Below are positions 7,962 to 15,639 of a stretch of DNA of 64,000 bases, in pieces; the stretch's first letter is position 1, and every line of letters starts with the position of its first letter. Source of the stretch: Streptomyces sp. NBC_01231 (GTDB lineage: Bacteria > Actinomycetota > Actinomycetes > Streptomycetales > Streptomycetaceae); NCBI GenBank assembly GCA_035999765.1, contig CP108521.1, positions 1,426,001 through 1,490,000 of the forward strand. The letters are read 5' to 3'. The position numbers and the translations under genes are program-made. A model generated the notes under the pieces. It worked only from the letters and a program-made list of their open reading frames with translations. It had not been told where the DNA came from and did no database searches.

Positions 7962-9155
7962 ATGAGCCTCCCGCAGCGTCCCCTGTCCGGGATCACGGTG
8001 GTCAGCCTGGAGCAGGCCGTCGCCGCCCCCTTCGCCACCCGCCAACTCGCCGATCTCGGCGCCCGGGTGATCAAGGTGGAGCGGCCCGGTGACGGCGACT
8101 TCGCCCGCCGCTACGACACGACCGTCCACGGACACTCCAGCTATTTCGTCTGGCTCAACCGGTCCAAGGAGTCCCTCACCCTGGACCTGAAAGACCCCCG
8201 GGGCCGCGAGATCCTGCACCAACTCCTGGACGGCGCCGACGTGTTCGTACAGAACCTGGCCCCGGGCGCGGCCGACCGCCTCGGGCTCGGCGTCGGCGCT
8301 CTCGGGGACCGCCACCCCGGGCTGATCCCGTGCACGATCTCCGGGTACGGCACCTCCGGACCCTGGGCCGACCGCAAGGCGTACGACCTGCTGGTGCAGT
8401 GCCAGACCGGCCTGGTGTCCCTCACCGGGACCGCCGAGGAGACCGCCCGGACGGGGATCTCCGTCGCCGACATCGCCGCCGGTATGTACGCCTACAGCGG
8501 TGTGCTCACGGCCCTGTACACACGCGCCACCACCGGCACGGCACATCCGGTGGAGGTGTCCCTGTTCGAGGCGCTGGCGGAGTGGATGGGCCAGCCCGCC
8601 TACTACACCCTGTACGGCGGTGCCCAGCCCCCGCGCCTGGGCACCCAGCACGCCACCATCGCCCCCTACGGCGCGTTCACGGCCGCCGACGGCAAGGACG
8701 TGCTGTTCTCCATCCAGAACGAGCGTGAGTGGATCGCCCTGTGCGCGCGCTTCCTCGGCCGCCCCGAACTGGCTGAGGACCCGCGCTTCGCCACCGGTTC
8801 CGACCGGGTCGCCCATCGCGAGGAGCTCAACGGCATCGTCGCCGAGCGCGTCGCCCGCTCCGACGCCGAGCGGATCCTCGAGGAGTTGGAGGGCATCGGC
8901 ATCGCGTGCGCCGGAGTGAACGACGTGGCCGCGTTCCTCGACCATCCCGTCCTGGCCGCTCGCGACCGCTGGCGCGAGGTGGGCGTACCCGGCGGCGAAC
9001 GGGTGCGGGCGCTGCTGCCGCCGACCGACCTGGCGGGCCTCCCGGCGCGGATGGACCCCGTACCGGCGGTCGGCGAACACACCGAGGCGATCCTCGCGCA
9101 GCTCGGCCGCGGTCATGACGACATCGAGGCGCTGCGCGCCGACGCGGTGATCTGA
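7962..9155 (+). CDS. CaiB/BaiF family CoA-transferase
   Basis: A 397-residue class III CoA-transferase (formyl-CoA transferase / mesaconyl-CoA transferase type). It has the family N terminus LSGITVVSLEQAVAAPFATRQLADLGARVIKVE, the GDGDFARRYD segment, and VSLFEALAEWMGQPAYYT at the active-site helix. These enzymes move CoA between carboxylic acids via aspartyl anhydride intermediates in interlocked dimers. The position normally holding the catalytic Asp appears to be Glu here (LFEALAEWM). The substrate pair is not predictable; the EWM motif resembles citramalate/mesaconate-type enzymes. ATG 7962 is chosen; ATG 7953 is three codons upstream. Confidence 0.92.
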   Translation: MSLPQRPLSGITVVSLEQAVAAPFATRQLADLGARVIKVERPGDGDFARRYDTTVHGHSSYFVWLNRSKESLTLDLKDPRGREILHQLLDGADVFVQNLAPGAADRLGLGVGALGDRHPGLIPCTISGYGTSGPWADRKAYDLLVQCQTGLVSLTGTAEETARTGISVADIAAGMYAYSGVLTALYTRATTGTAHPVEVSLFEALAEWMGQPAYYTLYGGAQPPRLGTQHATIAPYGAFTAADGKDVLFSIQNEREWIALCARFLGRPELAEDPRFATGSDRVAHREELNGIVAERVARSDAERILEELEGIGIACAGVNDVAAFLDHPVLAARDRWREVGVPGGERVRALLPPTDLAGLPARMDPVPAVGEHTEAILAQLGRGHDDIEALRADAVI

Positions 9156-9177
9156 ACGACTGCCGTGAAGGACGCGG

Positions 9178-9537
9178 TCAGCCGACCATGCCCTGCGGGA
9201 CCGCCAGTTCGTCGTGCGCGAACAGCCGGGTCAGGGCCGCCGGGTCCTCGGCGGCGCAGGTCTCGGCCACTCGGTCCACGAGTTCGTCGTACTCCGCTCC
9301 CGTGCTGCCCTCGTAGGCCTCGGTCATCCGGCCCCATTCGTCCCAGGGCAGCATCTCCCGCTTGCCCAGCGCGGCGAGGTCGCGGACGGTGTTGCCGCTG
9401 ATCTCGGCGGGACCCCCGGCGTGTTCGGTTCCGACGACCCCGAACATCTGTGGGTCGATCAGACCGGCGCGGTACCGCCGCCAGGCCTCACCGCCGGTCA
9501 GGAACTCGCCGGGCGCGAGGTCCTCGTGACGCTCGAC
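9178..9537 (-). pseudogene. Transglutaminase-like protein, 3' fragment (IS-interrupted)
   Basis: This is the C-terminal 119 residues of the gene whose 5' part lies at 11423-11893, beginning VERHEDLAPGEFLTGGEAWR and ending FAHDELAVPQGMVG. The 360 bp are in frame with the first part: joining the halves directly gives LGKGF|VERHEDL without a frameshift. An internal ATG at 9447 could give an 89-residue product, but it would lack the catalytic domain. The stop is 22 bp from the convergent CoA-transferase stop. Confidence 0.8.
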
Positions 9538-9790
9538 GTACCGTTCCTAAAGACTGAGCGGGAGTGAGTGCTGTTGCCAGAACTCGTGCTCAGCCGGGTG
9601 TCCCGAACGGTGGTGGGCACCCTGGTCGCCCGCTTTCGCTCCACGGCCCAGCAGCGCGCATCCGGTGCGCGGTCCGGGAATGTGGGGGCGGGTTTCCTCA
9701 CGCCGTAGGGCCTCCGGTCGGGCCTGGGCGGTCCGATGCCCACCACGATCACTCTGGTCGTCGTGGGGCGGTGCCGTCCGTCGCCTGATC
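9538..9790 (-). ncRNA. Predicted omega (reRNA) guide RNA scaffold at the tnpB 3' end
   Basis: In characterised TnpB systems the guide RNA covers the 3' end of tnpB and the right end of the element, with the guide read from flanking DNA. Here the last 85 codons encode a low-complexity Arg/His/Gly/Pro tail after the final RuvC residue, suggesting constraint on RNA rather than protein. The segment contains possible hairpins (GGGTG...CACCC around 9596-9623; GCGCGCA...TGCGC around 9656-9670). The guide would start at 9537 reading leftward, GTCGAGCGTCACGAGG. This is inference, not observed. Confidence 0.35.
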
Positions 9791-11181
9791 GGATACCCGA
9801 GGGCGCGTCGCCCGACCGCGATGCTCGCCGCATCGTGCCGGGACGGTCTACGTCGTGGGGTGGTCAGTGGTCTCTGCCAGTGCTGGGCACCCCACCGGCT
9901 CGTGTAGGCGGGGTCGACCGCAACGATCGCGATGTCCTGCTCAGCGGCCATCGACAGCAGCCGGGCTTTCAGTTTCGCGGTGGGGAAGCGGGAGAGCAGG
10001 CGGCGGAAGCGTTTGCTGCGGCCGTGCTTCTCCCGGCTTGTGCCCTCGCGGAAGTCGAGGTCCTCGATGGCGATCGCGGCAGCCCCGCAACGGCGCGTGT
10101 AGTGGAGCAGCCGGGTCAGGGCGTGCCGGATCTGCGCGTCCCGGTGATCCGCGTTCCCGGTCAGGTCGTAGAAGAAGCACTGCGGCTCGCCGACCGGGTT
10201 GCCATGCACATCCAGACGCCAGCAGGCGAGGTGGTCGTCGTTCATGTCCACCCCCACCACCCCCCGCGCCAGCGCCGCCTCAAGCGGCAGCACCGGGGCG
10301 GCGGCACGCTGCCACGAGGCGGTCACATACCAGCGGCCGCGTGCCACATCGTGGTGGATGCGGTAGGCCACCGCCCGATTCGCGGTGATCCGGTCGAGCC
10401 ACTCCTCACCCCGGTGCCGGAACGCCACGGTCGCGTCCAGCAGATACCGGCCGTGCGGCGCGTTGGCCACATGAGCCAGTGATGCCGGGAGCCTGATCGA
10501 GACCTGTCCGGTGTCGGTGATACGGATGGTCTCGTTGCCGAACCGTTTGCCGGACTCCCCGTCGGCGGCAAGGAACATCCGCGCCGCCCGCCACCGCTCC
10601 CACCAAGTCGCTTCGTCCAGCCCGGCCGTCTCCAGGTGGTGGCGGGTGTTGGCGAGGCGTTTGCCGCCGCGCACCACCCGGACCCGGCCCGTCGCCCAGT
10701 CCGCCTCCACCACCGAGAGGCGGTCCTTCAAGGTCTGCAGGCGCCGGGACTTGGCATGCCACTCACGACGCGTGGCATACCCGCGCACCAGGCCTTCCCG
10801 TTTGTTGGCCTTGGCGCCCAGCGGCCGGGCCAGCCGCGCCTCCACCGACGCAATCTGTCCGCGTAGCCAGGCCATGTGGGCGGCCTGCCCGCGACGGGCC
10901 AGCGCCCACTGGTCATGCGTGGCCTTGGTGATACTGCCCGCCCAACGCGCCGACGACCTCCCCGTCAGCTCCCGCTTACGCACCGCCCACCCGGCCGCAT
11001 CATGCGCCAGCCCCTGCCGGGAACGTACTGCGAGATCCCCAGCCGCCAGCGAACCCAGGAACATCCCCACCTCCGCGAGGACCGCCGCGTCCGACTCACT
11101 CACCCGCAGCCGGTCCCGCACCGCCACCCCAGCCGGACCGGGCACAACGAACGATGCCGCCAACTCCCGCAGCCCACCCAC
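9547..11181 (-). CDS. tnpB: TnpB-related RuvC-like nuclease/transposase accessory protein
   Basis: A 544-residue protein of the TnpB (OrfB) superfamily common in Streptomyces. The RuvC triad is complete: Asp312 in GVVGVDMNDDH, Glu373 in AIAIEDLDF and Asp450 in SRHDAASIAVGRRAL. The CxxC...CxxC zinc ribbon that canonical TnpB carries between the last two motifs is missing; residues 425-450 (PAYTSRWGAQHWQRPL and following) have no cysteine. It is longer than canonical TnpB (about 400 residues), with a basic, helical N-terminal region and a disordered C-terminal tail. A programmable DNA nuclease role is possible but unproven for this zinc-ribbon-less branch. The start is GTG 11181; the true start is uncertain. 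Confidence 0.85.
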   Translation of the reverse strand: MGGLRELAASFVVPGPAGVAVRDRLRVSESDAAVLAEVGMFLGSLAAGDLAVRSRQGLAHDAAGWAVRKRELTGRSSARWAGSITKATHDQWALARRGQAAHMAWLRGQIASVEARLARPLGAKANKREGLVRGYATRREWHAKSRRLQTLKDRLSVVEADWATGRVRVVRGGKRLANTRHHLETAGLDEATWWERWRAARMFLAADGESGKRFGNETIRITDTGQVSIRLPASLAHVANAPHGRYLLDATVAFRHRGEEWLDRITANRAVAYRIHHDVARGRWYVTASWQRAAAPVLPLEAALARGVVGVDMNDDHLACWRLDVHGNPVGEPQCFFYDLTGNADHRDAQIRHALTRLLHYTRRCGAAAIAIEDLDFREGTSREKHGRSKRFRRLLSRFPTAKLKARLLSMAAEQDIAIVAVDPAYTSRWGAQHWQRPLTTPRRRPSRHDAASIAVGRRALGYPIRRRTAPPHDDQSDRGGHRTAQARPEALRREETRPHIPGPRTGCALLGRGAKAGDQGAHHRSGHPAEHEFWQQHSLPLSL

Positions 11182-11422
11182 CCGTACACCCCCGACCCCG
11201 ATGCGAAGACCCCGTCACCGCAGTCAACGACCACCACCCACAAAGGTCACCCATTCGACCCAAGAACTCCCGTTCCCCACAGACGGGCGAAGCTCAGAAC
11301 ACCCCTTGGCAGCAGAGAACACCCCCAGCGCACCGCGGACGACCAGACCCACACATCCAGCCCCCGGCACTCACCCACACTCACCCAAACTCACTCCTGC
11401 TTACTACTCCGCCAGCAGCTCC

Positions 11423-11893
11423 GAACCCCTTGCCCAGGTGCTCCGTGTCGACGCGCACCCAGCGTCGCTCGGCGTCGTTCCAGTACTCGGTGATCCAGTG
11501 GTCGGCGCCGCGCCCCTCCACGAAGTAGGTGCCGAAGCCGCAGCGGGCCCGGGACGGTATCCCCCTCGCGCGCAGCAACGCGCAGGCCAGGGTCGCGAAG
11601 TGGCGGCAGCTGCCTACGACCCGCTTCTCCGGTGGCCGGGCCCGGTGCAGCGGAGCGGGGTCGAGGGCGGTCAGTGCCGAGACCAGTTCGCTGACCGGGC
11701 GGATGTCCTTCTCAGCGATCCTGGCGTCGGGTATGCCGAGCGGAACGGCGTCGAACGGCTGGATGAACAGGCTCCGCACGGCGGCGCAGATGCCGACCGG
11801 GTCGTCCGGAAGTCCCTCCGTCAGCTCCGACTGCTCGACGCGGAGGCGGGTGAGCGGCCCGGGCCGGGCGTGGTCGAGCTGGGTATCGGTCAT
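11423..11893 (-). pseudogene. Transglutaminase-like protein, 5' fragment (IS-interrupted)
   Basis: The first 157 codons of a transglutaminase-superfamily protein. The core is intact: Cys in VVGSCRHFATLACALLRARG, His in GADHWITEYWND and Asp in WVRVDTEH, the Cys-His-Asp triad. The 3' part is at 9178-9537, beyond the TnpB element; the intact protein would be about 276 residues. As it stands, translation would run past LGKGF into element sequence and stop after about 16 residues (GAAGGVVSRSEFG). The start is ATG 11893, with ATG 11902 as an alternative. A C-terminally truncated but catalytically complete protein could still be made. Confidence 0.8.
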
Positions 11894-12005
11894 GGCAGGC
11901 ATGCCAGGGGGCGGGGCTGACAATCCGGCGGCGTCGGATGCGCGGGGTCGGACCCGCAGCCGCGCGGCGCTGATCCCGGTCCTCGGCACTCAGCCCCTGG
12001 TTCGG

Positions 12006-12674
12006 TCAGGACCTGCCCGCCGCGGACCGCGCGACCCGGAACCCCACGTCGTCGACGCGGAACGTCGGGTGGCTGCGGCGGCGCACCGACGCCCGGCAGC
12101 TCCAGTGTTCGTCGAACCAGCCGCCGCCGCGCAGCACCCGGTAACTGCCGTAGACCTCGGGGTCGTAGAGGTCCCAGCACCACTCCCAGACGTCGCCGAG
12201 CATGTCGTGCAGGCCCCAGGGGTTGGGGCGTTTGCCGCCGACCTCGTGGATCCGTTCGTCCGCGTTGCCGCGGTACCAGGCGATCTCGTCGAGGGGCCCG
12301 TAGCGCGGTCCGGTCGTGTCGGCGCGGCAGGCGTGCTCCCACTCGGCCTCGGTCGGCAGCCGGTACCCGGCGGCGTCCGGGTCCCACTCGGCGTCCTCCC
12401 CGTCGGCGGAGAGGCGGTAGGCCGACGGCAGCCCGGCGCGCTCGGACAAAGCGTTGCAGAACCGGATCGCGTCCCACCAGGAGACGCCCTCGACGGGCAG
12501 CCGGTCCCCCAGCGCGGTGCTCGGGCGGCCGCCGGTCACCCGGGCGTACTGCTCCTGGGTGACCGGGTGTGCCGCCAGCCGGAAGGGCGCGAGCCGCACG
12601 TCCCAGCGTCGCTCGGTGCGCCGGTCGGACAGCGTGACCCGGCCGGCCGGAACGGCGATCATCTTGTCTTCCAT
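12006..12674 (-). CDS. FGE-sulfatase-fold (SUMF1-like) protein
   Basis: A 222-residue protein with the formylglycine-generating-enzyme fold: an N-terminal VPAGRVTLSDRRTERRWDV strand pair, PVTQEQYARVTGG, PVEGVSWWDAIRFCNALSERAG, YRLPTEAEWEHACRA, NPWGLHDMLGDVWEWCWD and VLRGGGWFDEHWSCRAS. The fold is shared by sulfatase activators, EgtB-like sulfoxide synthases and proteins without catalysis. The first of the two active-site cysteines of true FGE (in RRGGSWxC) is not present (GGGWFDE), so formylglycine formation is unlikely. The gene lies 31 bp downstream of the GH42 gene on the same strand and may be the last gene of that operon. Confidence 0.88.
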   Translation of the reverse strand: MEDKMIAVPAGRVTLSDRRTERRWDVRLAPFRLAAHPVTQEQYARVTGGRPSTALGDRLPVEGVSWWDAIRFCNALSERAGLPSAYRLSADGEDAEWDPDAAGYRLPTEAEWEHACRADTTGPRYGPLDEIAWYRGNADERIHEVGGKRPNPWGLHDMLGDVWEWCWDLYDPEVYGSYRVLRGGGWFDEHWSCRASVRRRSHPTFRVDDVGFRVARSAAGRS

Positions 12675-12705
12675 GCCCGGATGATCTCACCAAGCGGCGG
12701 CTGCC

Positions 12706-14766
12706 CTACGGGAGTTCGTCCGTGAGCACCTTGACGTCCCAGGGGCCGAGCGGAACCTCCTGCGCGTACTCCGTGCCGGAGAGCACATCCCGTACGGCGC
12801 TCGGCACGGGCACGGACGCCGGCTCCCACGACCAGTTGTGCAGGAAGCGCACGCGGCGGCCGTCGCGTGCGGTGGCCGAGGCCGAGGTGACGCTCGGGTG
12901 GGACGGTCGCCACGGGTCGGCGGGGGCCGCCCACGCGAACAGGGCGCGGGCGAAGGCGGCGTCGGGGACGGTACCGACGTAGGTGATCCGTCCGCTGCCG
13001 TGACGGTGTGTGGTGGCGGCGGGCCAGCGGCCGAAGTGCGGGTGCTCGTAGGTCGCCAACTGCTCGGCTCCCTGCGCTTGGAGACCGTCCACCCAGTGCA
13101 GGGCACCGGCTCCGGGCGGCAGGGGCAGGGTCGCTGTGCCGGTCACCGGGAGCGCCGCGGTCAGATTGCTGAACTCGTCGTAGGTGACCCCGGCCGCCTC
13201 GGCCAGCCGCGCGGGCTGGACGTCCGTGCGGGCCCTGGCCTCGGTGTCGCCGTAGGCGGTACGCGGGCCGAGCACGAGGTGGCCGCCCGCCTCGGCGTAC
13301 GCCCTGAGCCGGTCGAGGGAGTCGTCGTCGGCCGCGTAGAACGCGGGGACGACCAGCACCGAGGGCAGCGTGCCGTCGGCGAGTTGGCCGGGGTGCAGGA
13401 CGCGGGCCTGAAGGCCGGCGTCGAAGGCGCCCCGGTAGAAGGCGTCGAAGACCCTCTCGTACGACCGCCCGTCCGGGCCCCCGTCGGGGGTGGCCAGCGG
13501 TGGCTGCGCCTGGAGCGCCCACTTGCTGGGACCGTCGTACAGGAAGGCCACGTCGGCGTCGGGGGTGAGCGTCGCCACCAGGTCGCCGGCCTTCTCCAAC
13601 TCGGCTCCAAGTGCCGCGAGTTCACGGTAGACGCGGCCGGGCCTGCCGTTGTGGGGCAGGATTCCGCCCCAGTAGGTCTCGGTGCCGAAGTGCAGGGTGT
13701 GCCAGTGCCAGTACTCGATCATCGAGGCACCCCGCGAGACGAGCGCCCAGGCGGCCTGCCGCCACTGGCCGTCGTAGGCCGGGCGGTTGTTCCAGGGGTA
13801 GCTGATGGCCTGGGCGTTGGTCTCCGTGACCAGGAAGGGTTCCTGGCGGGAGGCGTACATGCGGTCGGCGCTGCGGTACAGCGCCCAGGTCCCGTTGGTC
13901 GTCCAGTCCTGGCTCGCGCCGCCCCCGTCCGGCAGTTCCAGGGCGTCCTGCATCGTGTAGTACGGGTTGCCCGCGGTGACGTCGAGCCGTTCGGTCAGCT
14001 TGTCGTCCTCGACGGCCGGGCGGTCGTAGGAGATGCAGGTGGTGACGAACTGGCCGGGGCGGGTGTACTCGCGCACGATGTCGGCCTGCCAGGCGATGAA
14101 CTCGGTGACGAGCTTCGCCTGGAAGCGCCGCCAGGCCAGGTCGTACTGCGGCTGGGCGTTGCCGTCCGGGGTCCACAGGTCGGCCCAGGTGGACAGGCGG
14201 TGCGACCAGTAGACCAGGCCCCATTCGCGGTTCAGGGTCTCCACATCCCCGTACCGCGCCCGCAGTTCGTCGACGAAGCGCTGGAACACGCCGTGGTTGT
14301 GCAGGAGGTGCAGGCCCGGTTCGTTGTCGACCTGGAAGCCGATCACGGCGGGGTGGTCGGCGTACCGGGCGACGATCTTGCGGATGATCCGCTCGGCGTG
14401 GAAGCGGAACGCGGGGTGCGTGAGGTCGACCTCCTGGCGGCCGCCCCAGCCGATGCGCTCACCCGTGCGTCCCTCCCCCGCGATCTCGGGGTACTGCCGG
14501 GCCAGCCACGGCGGGACGGCGTAGGTCGGGGTCCCGAGGATCACCGAGATGCCCCGCTCGTGCGCGCCGTCCAGGACCGGCTGCAGCCAGTCGAGGTCGA
14601 AGCGGCCGTTCTCCGGCTCCCAGGTCGACCACACGGACTCGCCGACCCGGATCACCGTGAAGCGGGCCTCGGCCATCAGGTCGAGGTCGTCCTTGAGCCG
14701 CTCGTACGGCTGGTACTCGTGGTAGTAGGCGGCGCCGAACAGAACGCGGCGGGGAAGCTCGAACAT
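12706..14766 (-). CDS. GH42 beta-galactosidase
   Basis: A 686-residue family 42 glycoside hydrolase with the usual three-domain length. The TIM barrel starts with FGAAYYHEYQPYERLKDDLDLM. The acid/base is Glu149 in FQVDNEPGLH and the nucleophile is probably Glu315 in FLVTETNAQA. A trimerisation-type domain (ADVAFLYDGPSKWAL, VLVVPAFYAADDDSLDRLRAYAE) and a C-terminal beta domain follow. There is no signal peptide, so it acts in the cytosol on oligosaccharides brought in by the ABC importer encoded immediately upstream. The substrate is likely beta-galactosyl oligosaccharides (galactan, arabinogalactan or plant glycans). It is followed by the FGE-fold gene. Confidence 0.95.
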   Translation of the reverse strand: MFELPRRVLFGAAYYHEYQPYERLKDDLDLMAEARFTVIRVGESVWSTWEPENGRFDLDWLQPVLDGAHERGISVILGTPTYAVPPWLARQYPEIAGEGRTGERIGWGGRQEVDLTHPAFRFHAERIIRKIVARYADHPAVIGFQVDNEPGLHLLHNHGVFQRFVDELRARYGDVETLNREWGLVYWSHRLSTWADLWTPDGNAQPQYDLAWRRFQAKLVTEFIAWQADIVREYTRPGQFVTTCISYDRPAVEDDKLTERLDVTAGNPYYTMQDALELPDGGGASQDWTTNGTWALYRSADRMYASRQEPFLVTETNAQAISYPWNNRPAYDGQWRQAAWALVSRGASMIEYWHWHTLHFGTETYWGGILPHNGRPGRVYRELAALGAELEKAGDLVATLTPDADVAFLYDGPSKWALQAQPPLATPDGGPDGRSYERVFDAFYRGAFDAGLQARVLHPGQLADGTLPSVLVVPAFYAADDDSLDRLRAYAEAGGHLVLGPRTAYGDTEARARTDVQPARLAEAAGVTYDEFSNLTAALPVTGTATLPLPPGAGALHWVDGLQAQGAEQLATYEHPHFGRWPAATTHRHGSGRITYVGTVPDAAFARALFAWAAPADPWRPSHPSVTSASATARDGRRVRFLHNWSWEPASVPVPSAVRDVLSGTEYAQEVPLGPWDVKVLTDELP

Positions 14767-14805
14767 CCTTCTCCAATCAGGTGCATGATGGATCGTCAGG
14801 TTCGG

Positions 14806-15639
14806 TCAGCCCTTGACGGCGCCCGTGGACAGGCCTTCCAGGAGCTGCTTGCGCAGGACGACGAAGAGGGCGACGGCGGGCAGGACGGCCAGCACGGCGC
14901 CGGCCAGGACCAGGTCGTACTGCCGGTTCTCCGACACGAACAGGGTCTGCAGGCCGAGCGGCAGGGTGTACTGGGAGCTGTCGGTGACCAGCACCAGCGG
15001 CCACAGGAAGCTGTTGTAGCTCTGCAGGAACTGCCACACGGCGAGCGCGCCGAGGGACGGCCGCAGCAGCGGCAGCACGATCCGCCGGAAGATACCGAAC
15101 TCACTCGCCCCGTCGATGCGGGCCGCTTCGAGCACCGAGTCGGGGATCGACTGCACGATGTACTGCTGCATCATGAAGATCCCGAACGCGGGCGCCACCC
15201 ACGGCACGATCAGCGCGAACCACGGACTGCCGAGGCCGGTCTTCACCAGCATCACGAACAGCGGCACCAGGATCACCGCGAACGGGATGGACAGCGAGCT
15301 GAACATCACGTTGAACAGCAGTGTCCTGCCCGCGAAACGGAACTTGGCGAAGCCGTACCCGGCCAGGGCGCACACGAACACCGACACGACCGTGGCGACG
15401 ACCGCCACCACCGTGCTCATCAGGAACCAGCGCACGAAGGGCTGTTCGGCGAGGAGAGTGCGGTAGTTGTCGAGGGTGAACGGATCGGGGAACAGGTCCG
15501 GCGGGTAGCCGAAGATGTCGCCGCGCGGCTTGAACGAACCGCTCAGGGCCCACAGCAGCGGGGTGAGGAAGGCCAGGAGCAGCAGGCTGAGGGTGATGTG
15601 GAGCAGGACGCGCCCGCTCCTGGTGCCGGCGGTGTTCAT
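14806..15639 (-). CDS. Carbohydrate ABC transporter permease (MalG type)
   Basis: A 277-residue inner-membrane permease with six predicted helices. It carries the EAA loop that contacts the ATPase (EAARIDGASEFGIFRRIVLP), and the MalG-type C terminus KQLLEGLSTGAVKG. It partners the permease gene upstream, whose stop overlaps this ATG by 4 bp (ATGA, 15636-15639), giving translational coupling. It imports the sugar captured by the lipoprotein encoded at 16604-17953. No ATPase gene is in the operon; in Streptomyces a shared MsiK-type ATPase usually serves such importers. Confidence 0.95.
   Translation of the reverse strand: MNTAGTRSGRVLLHITLSLLLLAFLTPLLWALSGSFKPRGDIFGYPPDLFPDPFTLDNYRTLLAEQPFVRWFLMSTVVAVVATVVSVFVCALAGYGFAKFRFAGRTLLFNVMFSSLSIPFAVILVPLFVMLVKTGLGSPWFALIVPWVAPAFGIFMMQQYIVQSIPDSVLEAARIDGASEFGIFRRIVLPLLRPSLGALAVWQFLQSYNSFLWPLVLVTDSSQYTLPLGLQTLFVSENRQYDLVLAGAVLAVLPAVALFVVLRKQLLEGLSTGAVKG

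Larger units (their letters stand above)
9538..11422 (-). mobile_element. IS200/IS605-type element carrying tnpB only
   Basis: About 1885 bp inserted in the transglutaminase-like gene. The boundaries come from the reading frame: removing 9538-11422 restores one continuous open frame. There is no target-site duplication, as expected for IS200/IS605-group elements. The interior encodes a TnpB-related protein, preceded by about 240 bp of non-coding left end with TGGGTGAGTG-like repeats. No tnpA (Y1 transposase) is present, so movement would need one in trans. The octamer GAGTGAGT in the left end faces its complement ACTCACTC about 25 bp from the right end. Boundaries could shift by a few bases. 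Confidence 0.75.

Noticed and set aside
9178..9447. Stand-alone 89-residue minus-strand gene starting at ATG 9447
   Set aside because: The reading frame continues upstream to the element boundary and is the 3' part of the interrupted transglutaminase gene, so the ATG is internal.
10511..11920. 469-codon plus-strand frame across the element and transglutaminase fragment
   Set aside because: Antisense to tnpB and to the transglutaminase fragment; Ser/Arg/Pro-rich translation without a domain.
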